Positions 24,761 through 35,059 of a DNA stretch of 64,000 nucleotides are shown here, one piece after another. This stretch comes from Symsagittifera roscoffensis (Eukaryota; Xenacoelomorpha; Acoela; Convolutidae): contig NC_087069.1 of assembly GCF_963678635.1 (NCBI RefSeq), positions 17,828,660 through 17,892,659 on the forward strand. Direction: 5' to 3'. The position numbers were made by a program, and so were the translations under genes. How positions within the stretch are numbered: the stretch's first letter is position 1; every line of letters starts with the position of its first letter. The notes under the pieces are model-generated. The model worked only from the letters and a program-made list of their open reading frames with translations, did no database searches and had not been told where the DNA came from.

Positions 24761-25549
24761 AAATGCGTAGGCTCCATATGTTGCCTCAGGCACAGTTGCA
24801 ATCCTATATCGACTTAGGTTTTTTCATTCTGATCAATGTGAATTTTTTATCTAACAAAACGCAGGCAGCAGCTGTAGGTATCTTTAGCTTCCCATCTGCA
24901 CACAAGTATTAGCAGCAGCAGCAGAAAATCAATAAAACCGAGCAGTTAGGAACCTATTGTTCCGAAATTTCGAAAAGTTACGAAAAAATTGTGCTCGGAT
25001 TTGTTTTTTTTCTTTCGGAAAGTTTTCGATTTTTAAGGAGCTATTTTTGACAGATTTTAAAATATCATTCATAAAGTTTTGTTGTTTTGAGATTAAACTC
25101 AAAACGATATTTTGGAAGTGATCATTTTTGTAAAGTAATGGGGGTTTTCAAGTGTGACAATCTGCCAAATCATTCCAGTTAAAACTCGCAGTTAAAACTT
25201 AAAGAGAATAAATAAATAAATTTACCTGTTCTGCTGAAGCGTTTTAAATTGGTCCAGAGGCAATTCTTTGTTTTTTGCTGTCTGTCTACGATCAGCTAAG
25301 TTAAACCAACTGTCACATAATGTCAATCAAAATAGGTTCACTTAATTAAAGGCTGAAAGCGAGGCTATTTATGTCGAATGTCTTTTTGGTAGAAAGCTGC
25401 CAAAATTGGGGACAGGTGAACAAAAAAAAATTTTGTCCCTACTGGCATATCTTATATTATCGATACTTTTTTACTGATAAAAAATATAACTATCAATTAA
25501 ATTTTAGATAGATTAGCGCTATTACCGATCTCAAAAAAATCTTCATACC
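24761..25549. other. no gene seen
   Basis: AT-rich. It contains a short AGC microsatellite (about 24910-24925). No coding or RNA feature recognised. Confidence 0.5.
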
Positions 25550-27107
25550 AAGCCTGTTGCTTTGCAGTGATCCACAACAGCGATGTCGAGACTGGAAACT
25601 TGAAACACATAACCCTAATAATCCATTAAATCTTTCAAAACCAGACGGAGCAATGGCTTGGCTGGTTGCTTTTATTGAGACGGAACGAAACCCGCAGACT
25701 ATCAGAGGACGAATGTTTTCCTCAGTCGACCTGGAGTGCAAGCAATCTAAAAGTTGAGGAGTCCTCTTTCGCCAAAAAGCTCAGCGAGATGACTTTTAAT
25801 GAGACTCACACTGTTTGACCAGATTATGCAGACCCAGAAAGCCTGTGATTGTTGCTGAACGATTCATGTTCCCACTGAGAGTTCAGAATCAAGGAAAGTC
25901 TGATGATGACTTTCTTGCAAGAGTTCGGGAAGCTGTCAGTATTGCAAGTTTTTAGAATTTAAAAATACTGCTAATGCGGAAGACGAGTAGACACGAATGA
26001 AGTTTGCTCGGAACTAAGGTTAGTAGACTCCAAACTCAAGTTACTTGAGGCAAGAGTTAAAAAAAGACATACGATTAATTGGTATGAAAACTGTTATCAT
26101 AGTCTTCTTCAACGGGTAAGAAATGTAACTCAAGTGATAACTTACGACACTTTGCAATAATGTGTCCAACTAAGTCACAAAACAACAGCAAAATAGGTAA
26201 CAGTAGATTTACAAAGAGAATAAGACATCATGCTGATGGGGGTCAGTTTTCAGAGGGGATTAAGAGAGCTCTGAAAACCAAACTAAAAAAGAATTTTTTC
26301 TGCATCAAATCTCATCTGCATGGCCACCTTCTGGTAAAGTGTCGCCATTGATGGCACTGAGGTGAAAAAGCAATTGGACGCAGCTGCTGATACAATAGTG
26401 ATATGATCGAGCATCTGGGAAAATCTTGGAAGACCTATTGTAGATTGAACTGCTCGGCCTTTAAGAGCATAAGATGAACACTTTATTTCAAAAAATCAAA
26501 AAGTTCTGACCTGACTGGGAATGGTCGAATCTGCTCAAAGCTACCCTGGTAAATTTGCAATCAAAAAAGGACTTCGGACTCCATGGACGCGATCTCTTAC
26601 CAACCCATTATTCAACTCATGGGCTCCGAGAAACATTGTCTCTAGTAAAAAATCACAAGGCATATGTAAAACTGAAGCCTGGAGTCCAACAATTTCTCCG
26701 AAAATACGCCAAATTCCGTTGCCGATGCAAGAAGCAGTAAAAACAAAGCTATAGGACATTTTCAGGCGGTAGTCCTCGAGCCATTACAGCCCGGATGCGT
26801 TACCAATGCATCGGCAGTCGTTGTGGCAGAGAAATAAAAATGTGACTTTATGCTGTGCGCCGGCTACAAACTTCACCTCAAGGGCAAAGTAACGTACGAA
26901 GACTACCCATTACCAGACATTTTCCCACAATTTGCATGGAGATAGGTTCTTTGGCAAAATTGGCTTTTCAGACGCTTGCCATCAAATAGAAATGATTAAG
27001 CAAAAAAAGTGTGCACGATTAAAGCCCAACAAGAGCTGTTCAAGATGTGTCGACTACCTCATGGGTCGAAGAACTCTTTCTCGATGATTTAAATTTTTAT
27101 CGAGCAC
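25550..27107 (+). pseudogene. gypsy B, left part: gag, protease and start of RT
   Basis: Ordered remnants of an older Ty3/gypsy on the plus strand. A gag frame (about 25810-26000) shows VIVAERFMFPLRVQNQGKSD and DDFLARVREAV. A protease frame (about 26345-26460) shows VAIDGTEVKKQLDAAAD, where the active-site DTGA reads DAAA. A pre-RT region holds HGRDLLPTHYSTHGL. RT fragments hold YEDYPLPDIF, FSDACHQIEM and FKMCRLPHGSKN up to the insertion point at 27107. Stops and frameshifts throughout. The rest of the element resumes at 34825 behind gypsy C. Confidence 0.7.
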
Positions 27108-27953
27108 TGTAAACGTGTGGAATTCACAATATCTCTAGGCCGACCTCTCACTCTGTTCCGCGTCGCCGCAATATGTTTCCCTTTAGCACTGGGTCGGTGG
27201 GGCAACCAAATCCCAGTACTGTTTACAATCCCAAAAGGGTTGATTTGGTCGATAGCCGTTCTGTATCGTATTATGCTGCTCGCCCCTTGTTTGTGCTCTT
27301 TCGACTGTATCTCGCTCGCAATCAATAGTCAATCGCAACAACAATTCCAATAATAATAATGAATTAAGAAATAATCAATCCAAATACAGAATAGCCTATA
27401 AGTGGCTGGAACATAAATTAATCATTCAACCAAAGGAATGGGTCCGCGATTACTATTATTCAACCAACTGCCTCCTGCAGTTCAATTAACGCCTAACTAA
27501 TATCTAATGTTCTCCTCGAGAACTTCTATCAATTATCAATCGTTCGACAACGATTCCGCTATCCTCTAGATAGCCTAACTTACTTCACTAACTAATCTAC
27601 TTTAACTTTCAACGAGTAACTTAACTCGTTCTCAATAACTCTGAGATACGACTCGTTACCAATTAACTCCCAATCGTTCTGACGCCTAAAGGCCGTTCCG
27701 CAACATCCGTGCCTTATGTCTATTTACTCTTAGTTTTAGTTAGAGATCCGTCATTCCGTATAAGTCTTAACATTTACCTATATGCCTCCTACGCAGCGTT
27801 CCAGTTCATAAATCCCGCATGATCACATTAATTTAAATGCCAAGTTCAAAATGCCAATCAAAGCTATGCTAAACAAATAACAAGTGCAACTTCAACTTAA
27901 TTCAAGCTATGTTTACATATCCAAATACCCAAGGACTTTATTTAATTATCCCG
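27108..27953 (-). repeat. gypsy C 3' LTR, part shared with the right LTR
   Basis: 846 bp nearly identical to 33979-34824. On the minus strand it ends ...TTTACA (plus strand TGTAAA), the usual CA end of an LTR. Homology to the right copy stops at 27953, but this LTR may continue to about 29.69 kb. Confidence 0.9.
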
Positions 27954-29842
27954 CATCTTTTCCTTTCTCCCATGACTAGGATAAATTCCCAATGAACTTA
28001 ATTTCCTAATTATCGCAATCCAAAAATTCCAATACATAACCCATTCAAATTTCAATCTAATCGACCTTCAGGGTAAGCCGTTCCCTCAACTGGGGTCCAA
28101 TTGAGCCAATAAAACATTCCCCAGAAGCCAATGGAATATCCAGTACATTTCTAATATTTATGTTAATTAATTCCCTATTCCCTCTGTCATATTGCCAAAT
28201 TAATATGTGACTACTTTTCTGTGCCATTGACGCATTTCTATTAATAGTTCATTCGCCAAGTCAAAATTTAACCCAATGTTTATTTAACTAACTCGTATTA
28301 AATCCAACAATATACCACTATACATTAAGCCAAGATATTCCATCGAATTCCAGGAAATGCCTAACTAATTTCCTATGCACGCAAATTGTCACCCAATATC
28401 AACAACATATCTCTATTAACTCCCCTGATTACGAGACATATGATTTGGGCTACTTTCCGGTGCTAATTTTAGGGGTTTCGGGGCTAAAATTCCAAAAGGT
28501 CAAGTAAAGGTCAACCCGGGGTCACCCGGGGTCAAGTCTCCCATAATCGGTTCGAGGTCACATGGGGTCGTACCTACCAAGTTTCGTCCATATCCGACAA
28601 ATACTTCTCAAGTTATCCCACTTTTAAGGTTCATTATCACTTTTCCCGGGAAAGGTCAATTAGCACCAGAAAGGTCAACCGGGAGCTGAGACCTATAGGG
28701 GTCCCTTTTACCGGGGTGGGTTATACTACACATATAAGCCATAAAATCGATATGCCCTCGCGCATTATTTTCCGCAAATAGCCCATTAACACCTAAAAGG
28801 GGTGATATTCCCAAGTGCTAATAGCCCGTGCCATTGTCACCCAGTAGGGTCATCATCCTAATATACGATAGACCATGTCACTATCTACCATCCCTCCAAG
28901 TTTCAGCTCCCTAGGGTCATTGGGGGTCGAGGAGTAGCCTCCGGGAGTCGTGGGGGGGTTTGTTTGTTTAAGGCATAAATCGGGCCGGGGTGACCTTGAG
29001 GTTCCGAAACTTCAAACTTAAGCATCCAGGGCTACCACATATATAAAAATGAGCTCAATCGGACCAGTAGTTAAGGATTTCCGGTGGGGCCATTTGCACT
29101 TCCGGGAACCGTTATCACTCGGCCCCCAGGGGGTCAAGCGGGTCCGGCGCTTTGCATGCCCGGGTCAAATCATCTCTAGTATCACTCCATTAAATTTCAT
29201 AACGTTCGCCCTTATAGTTCCCGAGTTGGGGGGGGGGGGGGGTTGGCGGGAGCTATTGCATTCACTATTTTCACTAAAGAGGGGGATTAATCCCACGAAC
29301 TTAATTAAACACGAGTTTAATTCAATCTTAACTTAACCACTCTATTATTTACCGATCTTTACCAGACGCTATCAACGAATCAGCTCTACTACTACTTAGT
29401 TTGCATGTTCAAGGTTCAAAGAAAAAGCCATGTACGTTATACAGTAGAATTACCGATTCTACAGTCTTCCCTTCTAGTCTATTATTCTCCCGAATAATGA
29501 AAAAGTAACTCGTAAAAAGCCTAAGGTTAACTTACATAACGCTTCGCTCCGCTACGCCGTACTCTCGTCTTAATTTATTTTCCACCCTTTAAATTAATAT
29601 CCTTAAAGATCGCGGACCCATCAGTTAGTCCCCATAAAACAAACAATGATATAGCACAATGATTAACCTAAGAGGGGACGTAACTGAAATTAATTTTACT
29701 CTTCCTGGTACGATCCAACCCTTTCACAATCATAATAATCACTATCAAATGTCCGCACAACAGTTCGGGTGGAATCGCACTCAAGTTAAATAAGCACCAT
29801 ATAATGAGATCAAGAAAAGAGTTTAGTAAACTAAGGTAAGTT
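27954..29842 (-). other. gypsy C non-coding 3' part, probably the rest of a long LTR (U3)
   Basis: There is no ORF of note between the pol stop and the shared LTR segment. On the minus strand a sequence reading GTTACGTCCCCTCTTAGG near 29690-29672 resembles the start of many gypsy LTRs and follows a purine-rich stretch (GGAAGAGTAAAA), so the true LTR may be about 2.6 kb. The part from 28.49 to 29.18 kb is rich in GGTCA motifs. A 15-G run lies at 29228-29242. Confidence 0.5.
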
Positions 29843-32710
29843 TTAACTCACAAAATCGTCGATTCCAAACCTCACAGGTTGTCTCCTAACTCGAGTTGGT
29901 CGACCGCCATCATCTGCAGTGCCATTATCCATCACAGGTTCAGCTTCCACCGCATCTCCCGGAGGTATGCCTTCCTCCTCACTTGGTAGATTCGCTGGCT
30001 CCTCTTCCCTTCTGGCCTCGAGCTCCGTCGCATCGTACGTCTCAATCGCATCTTCTTCCCTCCTAGCCACTTCTCGCATCCGAGGTGGGTCAGCAAAATG
30101 TTCGGGCATCACCCTGTTTCGCACATTTCGCCCGGGTGGATTCACTGGTGGCTCTTCCGCTCGATTCCTCACAGGCAACAATCTCACTGGTCCATCTCGT
30201 GGGCCTGGGTCATGACTAAAACCCTCCCGGTTGTTCTGCCATAACAACTCATCTTCATCACGCATCTCCGGGTCATCGAAAAAGTTAACCGACCGATAGG
30301 GTGCCGGTCGCTTACTTGCTGTGGCCTCCTCTGACTGGATCGTCTCTTCTTTGACTCGTTTCAGCTTGTTGAAATGCAGGAACTTCACTTTGCTCGGAGT
30401 TGATTCCTTCGCAACTTTGTAGTTCACTTCCGACATTCTCGCCAGTACAACATAAGGTCCTTCCCACGGATCGAAGTGCTTCTTCGACTTGAACTTTTCC
30501 TTCGCCCACACCCATACTTTATCGCCAGCTGTATAGGGTTCACCATGAACTTTCTTCCAGTACTGATCCTCCTGTCTTCGTTGATCCGTCCCTACGAGTT
30601 CTCTCGCACTGCTATGAGCATCTCTGAAAAGTTCATCCAGTTCCTCTGCAAAGCCATCCTTCGTCAATACTTCATCGTGGGGTTTCGCGTAGAAGAGGTC
30701 AATGGGTTACTGGCATTCCTGTCCGTGAACCAAACTAAAAGGCGTAGCTCCCGTCGTTCGATGAGTCGTCGTGTTATACACAAAGCCCAGATACGGCAAC
30801 ATCGTATCCCACGTCTTTGGGTTCTCTGCACAATACTTCGAAATCACCTTCGCCATCTTGTCGTTGTATCGACCCGTCAGTTCTCTGCCTTCAAGTTTGT
30901 AGGGTAAAGTCGCAGTTATGTCAATTCCCAAGAGCCGACACATCGTCTTGATCAGTTCGCTGCCAAAGACTTTTCCTTGGTCCGTACGTAAAGCATTGGG
31001 AGTTCCAAACTTCAGTACCCAATGTTCCACAATTGCTTGAGCCACGTCTGATGCATCTGTCGATACGAGAGGGACCGTTATCGCATACATTGTGAACAAA
31101 TCCGTCATCACTAGCACATGCCTCGCCTTCGTCTGAGTTGCCATCGTCATTGGACCAAGTACATCCACTGCCACTGTGTTGAATCTGATTCCGGGATCAA
31201 ACGGAGCTTGAACCGCAGCTCGCTTTCTCTTCCCGCTGACATTATGTGCACTCTGGCCTAAGCACCACTGGACTTTTCTTTCGACATCCGTCCTCATCGT
31301 CGGCCACCAATATCGTCGTCGTATCTTCGCTAACATCTTCTCGGTCGCAAGTTGTCCTCCCCCAGTTTCCATCGAGTCAAACCGTCCGAGGATCTCCTTT
31401 CGTCCCGCTGCTGGAACAACCGTCAAAAGTGTCGGCTTTGACCCATCTCTCTGGAACCATTTCTTGTAGAGTATTCCACCTCGAATACTCAGCTCATCCC
31501 ATCTCGACCAGTATGCTAGTGCCTCAGGTCCGTACTGAATTGCCTGTCCCTTCGGAATAAGATTCGTTCCCAAAGAAGGCATATCGCTCGTCTCGTCTGC
31601 TGTTTCCGCCCAATAGAATACTTGCGCAATCGCTTCGTCTTCTTTCTGCATCGTCGCAATTTCTTCTTTCGTTCGTTCCCATCGAATCGCATCGCCGTCG
31701 TCCTCATCGCCCATTTTTGTCTCTTGAACCACCGCAACTCTCTCTGATCGGCCTCCGCCACGAGTCAATCCCAATGCCTCATCCAAGGAAACAGGCTTTG
31801 GGCATCCATACATTTCATCTTCTTCAGCTTCGTTCTCTTGAACAACATTTACACTGTGATCGTCATAACTAGTCGGCCATCCTTCTAAGATTTCATCAGG
31901 AGACTCTACTGCCGCTGTTATCTTCGCAATCAACCTCTTCCGCATGTCCGTTCTCGGAATATCTTTTCCCTTAATCCGCCCGCCCGGATCATGTGGCAGA
32001 GAGGGCATCCGTTCCGGAGAATACCGTTGATTCACATGCCGGATTGGCACCATTGAACCCTCTCTCGTCCCTGTCCACAAGAAGTCTTCTCCACGACTGA
32101 ACATCAAAGAGCACTGATACTCTTTCATCGATCGAAGTCCAAGAACCATCTCCGCTTTCAGTTTCGGGACCACAAGAGCTTCGATGTCTTCATCAATATC
32201 GCCCAACTTGAAGCGAGTTGTGACGACTCCATCGACCGCCATCACTTGTCCGTCTGCTGTCTCCAGTCGACCAGCGTAACGTTCCATCGTAGGTGTTTCC
32301 ACCATTCTCCGAGCAACATCTGTCCTTATGAGGTCAGTTGTGGCTCCGGTATCAAGCAGCACCTCCACATGGGTTCCTCCTATGCGAGCATTGACGACTG
32401 CCCCGCGTGGTTCGTTCACATCATGACTAATCCCAACACGCTCGATGCGCATTCGCGAATTCTGTTTCATCTCCAACTTTGGGTCGTTCTCTCTGATCCT
32501 GGGTAGTCGTTCCAATATCGATAGAACTTGTTCCTGCTCCATTATCTTCTCGCTCTGCCTTTCTTCGTCATCAATCGCATTCGTATCGTAACGCTGGCAT
32601 GACTGAGTTCCTGTAGCTTGCGTTCGCCTTTCCGCCTGCTGTTTCTTGAATTCGGCCGGGACAAATCCTCCTTCGAACTCCCCTACTGTCCCGGCCCTTG
32701 GTAGTTTAAA
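29843..32710 (-). pseudogene. gypsy C pol: protease-integrase polyprotein without RT/RNase H, one in-frame stop
   Basis: Entered from gag by a -1 shift at 32710-32704. An aspartic protease motif LLDTGATTDLI is at 32353-32342. About 180 residues of linker with no RT motif follow. The integrase begins in GGILYKKWF and the YWWPTMRTDVERKVQWC segment. The core has AVDVLGPM and RTDQGKVF, with the second catalytic Asp at 30982-30980, but Gly (30874-30872) where the catalytic Glu belongs exactly 35 residues on. The zinc-finger positions are also mostly changed. An in-frame TAA at 30709-30707 splits the frame. After it come the GPY-type C-terminal segment (WEGPYVVL) and a long acidic tail ending at 29843. 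A normal gypsy pol has about 500 more residues between protease and integrase. Confidence 0.85.
32654..32710 (-). promoter_or_regulatory. -1 programmed ribosomal frameshift signal (TTTAAAC plus stem)
   Basis: The slippery heptamer T TTA AAC sits at 32710-32704 in the gag frame. A 7-nt spacer (32703-32697) leads to a perfect 10-bp stem GGCCGGGACA/TGTCCCGGCC (32696-32687 with 32663-32654) closing a 23-nt loop that contains the gag stop (TAG, 32685-32683). The pol frame is open in the -1 frame across the site. GAGTTC in the loop could pair with GAACTC about 45 nt downstream as a pseudoknot. All by eye. Confidence 0.85.
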
Positions 32711-33942
32711 TGGTTCGCACTTCTTTGGGGACATCCTTTCGCAATGTGGCCCACCTGACCACAATTAAAACAAGCACCCTGAGTCCATGGAGTCCTCAAG
32801 CCGTATCGTCCAGCGCCATTTTCTGCACTGTTCTGATTGTTTCCTCCCGTCTCAAATGACTGCCGTGACTTTGGTGCCGCTTCATCTCGGGGCAAGCCCT
32901 CGTACTGGGGAGCCGGGGAAAAAGAAGTTACTAACTTGCTCATCATAGATGTCATGCTCTGCATCTGGGTCGTCATATTCTGTATCTGGGAGTTTTGCGA
33001 GTGCATCTGCGTCAACAGCTCGTCATGCCTGGAGTTTTGCGTCTCCACATGTTTCGCCAGCTGATTCTGGCGCGCCCCCTGCATCTGCATCTGCTGAGTG
33101 AGCTGGTCTAACCGCTGATCTGTACTTTTCTGCCATCTCGTGAAGTCCGTCCGCAAGTGCTGAGCCCCGTCTGCCTGCACTTCGCCTCCAATAACTCCGG
33201 ATTCTATCTCTGGAATATCGTGCATTTCCCGAACAGCATTTGGACGTCTTCGGTTACGCAGTCTGGCTGTCCTACTAGCCATCTCTAGTGCTTGGGCTCG
33301 AGCCACGGCTTGACCAAAACTATCGAAATCTTCGCGTAGGAGCAACTCCTGTAGATCCGCATCGAATATCCCATCGATGAACTGCTCGCGATTCATATCG
33401 TCTCGAATCTGCACTGGCATATTTGCATTCGCCACTTCACCCACTGATCGCACTCGCCGGGAGAACTCCCTCAGATCCTCCCTTTCGCCCTGAATGAGGC
33501 TTTTGAATTCAGCCCTCGCAGTCGATCGTGTCTGAAACGGCATCATCCTCTAATCGAGCTCGGCCAGCATTCTGCCTAAAGTTGGCTCATCGAACCCTTC
33601 CACTTCCTCTCGAAAGTGAGCTGGCATACTGGTGAACTCATCCAATGCCCAGCCCGTCAAGCAAGTGGGCAAAACCATCCTCGCCTGCTCATCGTCCCAT
33701 CGATTGGCGTCTGCTATCCAGGCGAAGTGTTTCCTCCAGTCTCGCCAGTTCTGATAACTGCTCGAGGGAAACCGATCTGGTCGTATCGTTCCAAATCCAA
33801 ACACTCCCTGCTGTCGATCAAGAGCATTCGCCGCAGCCACCGCAGCCTCCGCCATGAGCTGTCTTTCCTGATCGTTCATCGCCATCGCAACTGTTTCGTC
33901 GATCGTCCGCTCTTCTCGTATTCGCACAAATCGTCGTTGCAA
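32683..33942 (-). pseudogene. gypsy C gag, one in-frame stop, CCHC zinc knuckle
   Basis: An ATG-initiated frame (33942) is interrupted by TAG at 33552-33550 and continues in the same frame to 32683. The first part has the hydrophobic/aromatic YQNWRDWRKHFAWIAD segment. The second has QGEREDLREFSRRVR, typical of retrotransposon gag. A Gln/Met-rich coiled stretch with repeated QMQ and QNS follows, then one CX2CX4HX4C knuckle (CFNCGQVGHIAKGC) near the end. It starts only 37 nt inside the LTR, so the leader is very short. Gag would form the particle and bind RNA. The single nonsense codon is the only break. Confidence 0.85.
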
Positions 33943-33959
33943 CTACAATCCAGAATAGC

Positions 33960-33977
33960 GCCCACCCAGGAGCGCCA
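33960..33977 (-). other. primer binding site of gypsy C
   Basis: One nt after the LTR end the minus strand reads TGGCGCTCCTGGGTGGGC, the form expected for annealing to a tRNA 3' end (TGG complementary to CCA). I do not assign the tRNA. Confidence 0.6.
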
Positions 33978-33978
33978 C

Positions 33979-34824
33979 TGTAAACGTGTGGAATTCACAA
34001 TATCTCTAGGCCGACCTCTCACTCTGTTCCGCGTCGCCGCAATATGTTTCCCTTTAGCACTGGGTCGGTGGGGCAACCAAATCCCAGTACTGTTTACAAT
34101 CCCAAAAGGGTTGATTTGGTGGATAGCCGTTCTGTATCGTATTATGCTGCTCGCCCCTTGTTTGTGCTCTTTCGACTGTATCTCGCTCGCAATCAATAGT
34201 CAATCGCAACAACAATTCCAATAATAATAATGAATTAAGAAATAATCAATCCAAATACAGAATAGCCTATAAGTGGCTGGAACATAAATTAATCATTCAA
34301 CCAAAGGAATGGGTCCGCGATTACTATTATTCAACCAACTGCCTCCTGCAGTTCAATTAACGCCTAACTAATATCTAATGTTCTCCTCGAGAACTTCTAT
34401 CAATTATCAATCGTTCGACAACGATTCCGCTATCCTCTAGATAGCCTAACTTACTTCACTAACTAATCTACTTTAACTTTCAACGAGTAACTTAACTCGT
34501 TCTCAATAACTCTGAGATACGACTCGTTACCAATTAACTCCCAATCGTTCTGACGCCTAAAGGCCGTTCCGCAACATCCGTGCCTTATGTCTATTTACTC
34601 TTAGTTTTAGTTAGAGATCCGTCATTCCGTATAAGTCTTAACATTTACCTATATGCCTCCTACGCAGCGTTCCAGTTCATAAATCCCGCATGATCACATT
34701 AATTTAAATGCCAAGTTCAAAATGCCAATCAAAGCTATGCTAAACAAATAACAAGTGCAACTTCAACTTAATTCAAGCTATGTTTACATATCCAAATACC
34801 CAAGGACTTTATTTAATTATCCCG
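33979..34824 (-). repeat. gypsy C 5' LTR, truncated
   Basis: 846 bp matching 27108-27953. The inner end is canonical (plus strand TGTAAA at 33979). The outer end at 34824 has no TG/CA terminus and abuts gypsy B RNase H sequence directly, so the U3 part appears to be missing. Confidence 0.85.
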
Positions 34825-35049
34825 GCAGTTGGTGGGGTTGTCTCGAAGAAGGACATCCAGTGGTTTACGTTTCAAGGAAGCTATCACCAGCTGAATGCAA
34901 CTACTTCAACAAAGAAATAAAAACTTTGGTGGTCGCCTTTGTGTTCATACGACTGAAACAGTTCTAACTGGGACGCAAACTCACTCTACAAACAGATCAC
35001 AAACTCTTGCAGTACCTCTTCGCGCCAGACAATAGGTACTGCAAGAGTT
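34825..35049 (+). pseudogene. gypsy B, right part: RNase H
   Basis: A plus-strand frame EEGHPVVYVSRKLSPAE, then NKEIKTLVVAF, a stop, then GRKLTLQTDHKLLQYLFAPD: the middle and end of a gypsy RNase H. It continues the element cut off at 27107. The RT palm/thumb and the beginning of RNase H that should lie between are missing. The right end is the fold-back at 35002-35049. Confidence 0.75.
35002..35049. repeat. perfect 16-bp inverted repeat at a retroelement junction
   Basis: AACTCTTGCAGTACCT (35002-35017) and its exact reverse complement (35034-35049) with a 16-nt spacer. The left arm is coding sequence of gypsy B RNase H (KLLQYL). The right arm sits at the edge of the BEL remnant. Confidence 0.9.
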
Positions 35050-35059
35050 CTTGAGTTCT

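Larger units (their letters stand above)
27108..34824 (-). mobile_element. gypsy C: young Ty3/gypsy-like LTR element lacking RT and RNase H
   Basis: A minus-strand LTR element inserted in gypsy B. Order on the minus strand: 5' LTR (33979-34824, truncated), primer binding site, gag with CCHC knuckle, -1 frameshift site, protease, integrase, then a long non-coding part and the 3' LTR ending at 27108. The coding part is visibly richer in GC than the host DNA. The comparable 846 bp of the two LTRs differ at one base that I found (near 27252/34123), so the insertion is recent. It lacks reverse transcriptase and RNase H and carries two in-frame stops, so it cannot move alone. Confidence 0.85.

Noticed and set aside
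30707-33552. Stop-codon reassignment or readthrough in gypsy C
   Set aside because: Different stop codons (TAG, TAA) occur once each without readthrough context, and host genes here end at normal TAA/TAG; simple nonsense mutations are enough.
29919-34224. Long plus-strand ORFs over gypsy C (for example 30476-30907, 33616-34224)
   Set aside because: Shadows of the minus-strand gag/pol frames and of the LTR; no independent motif.
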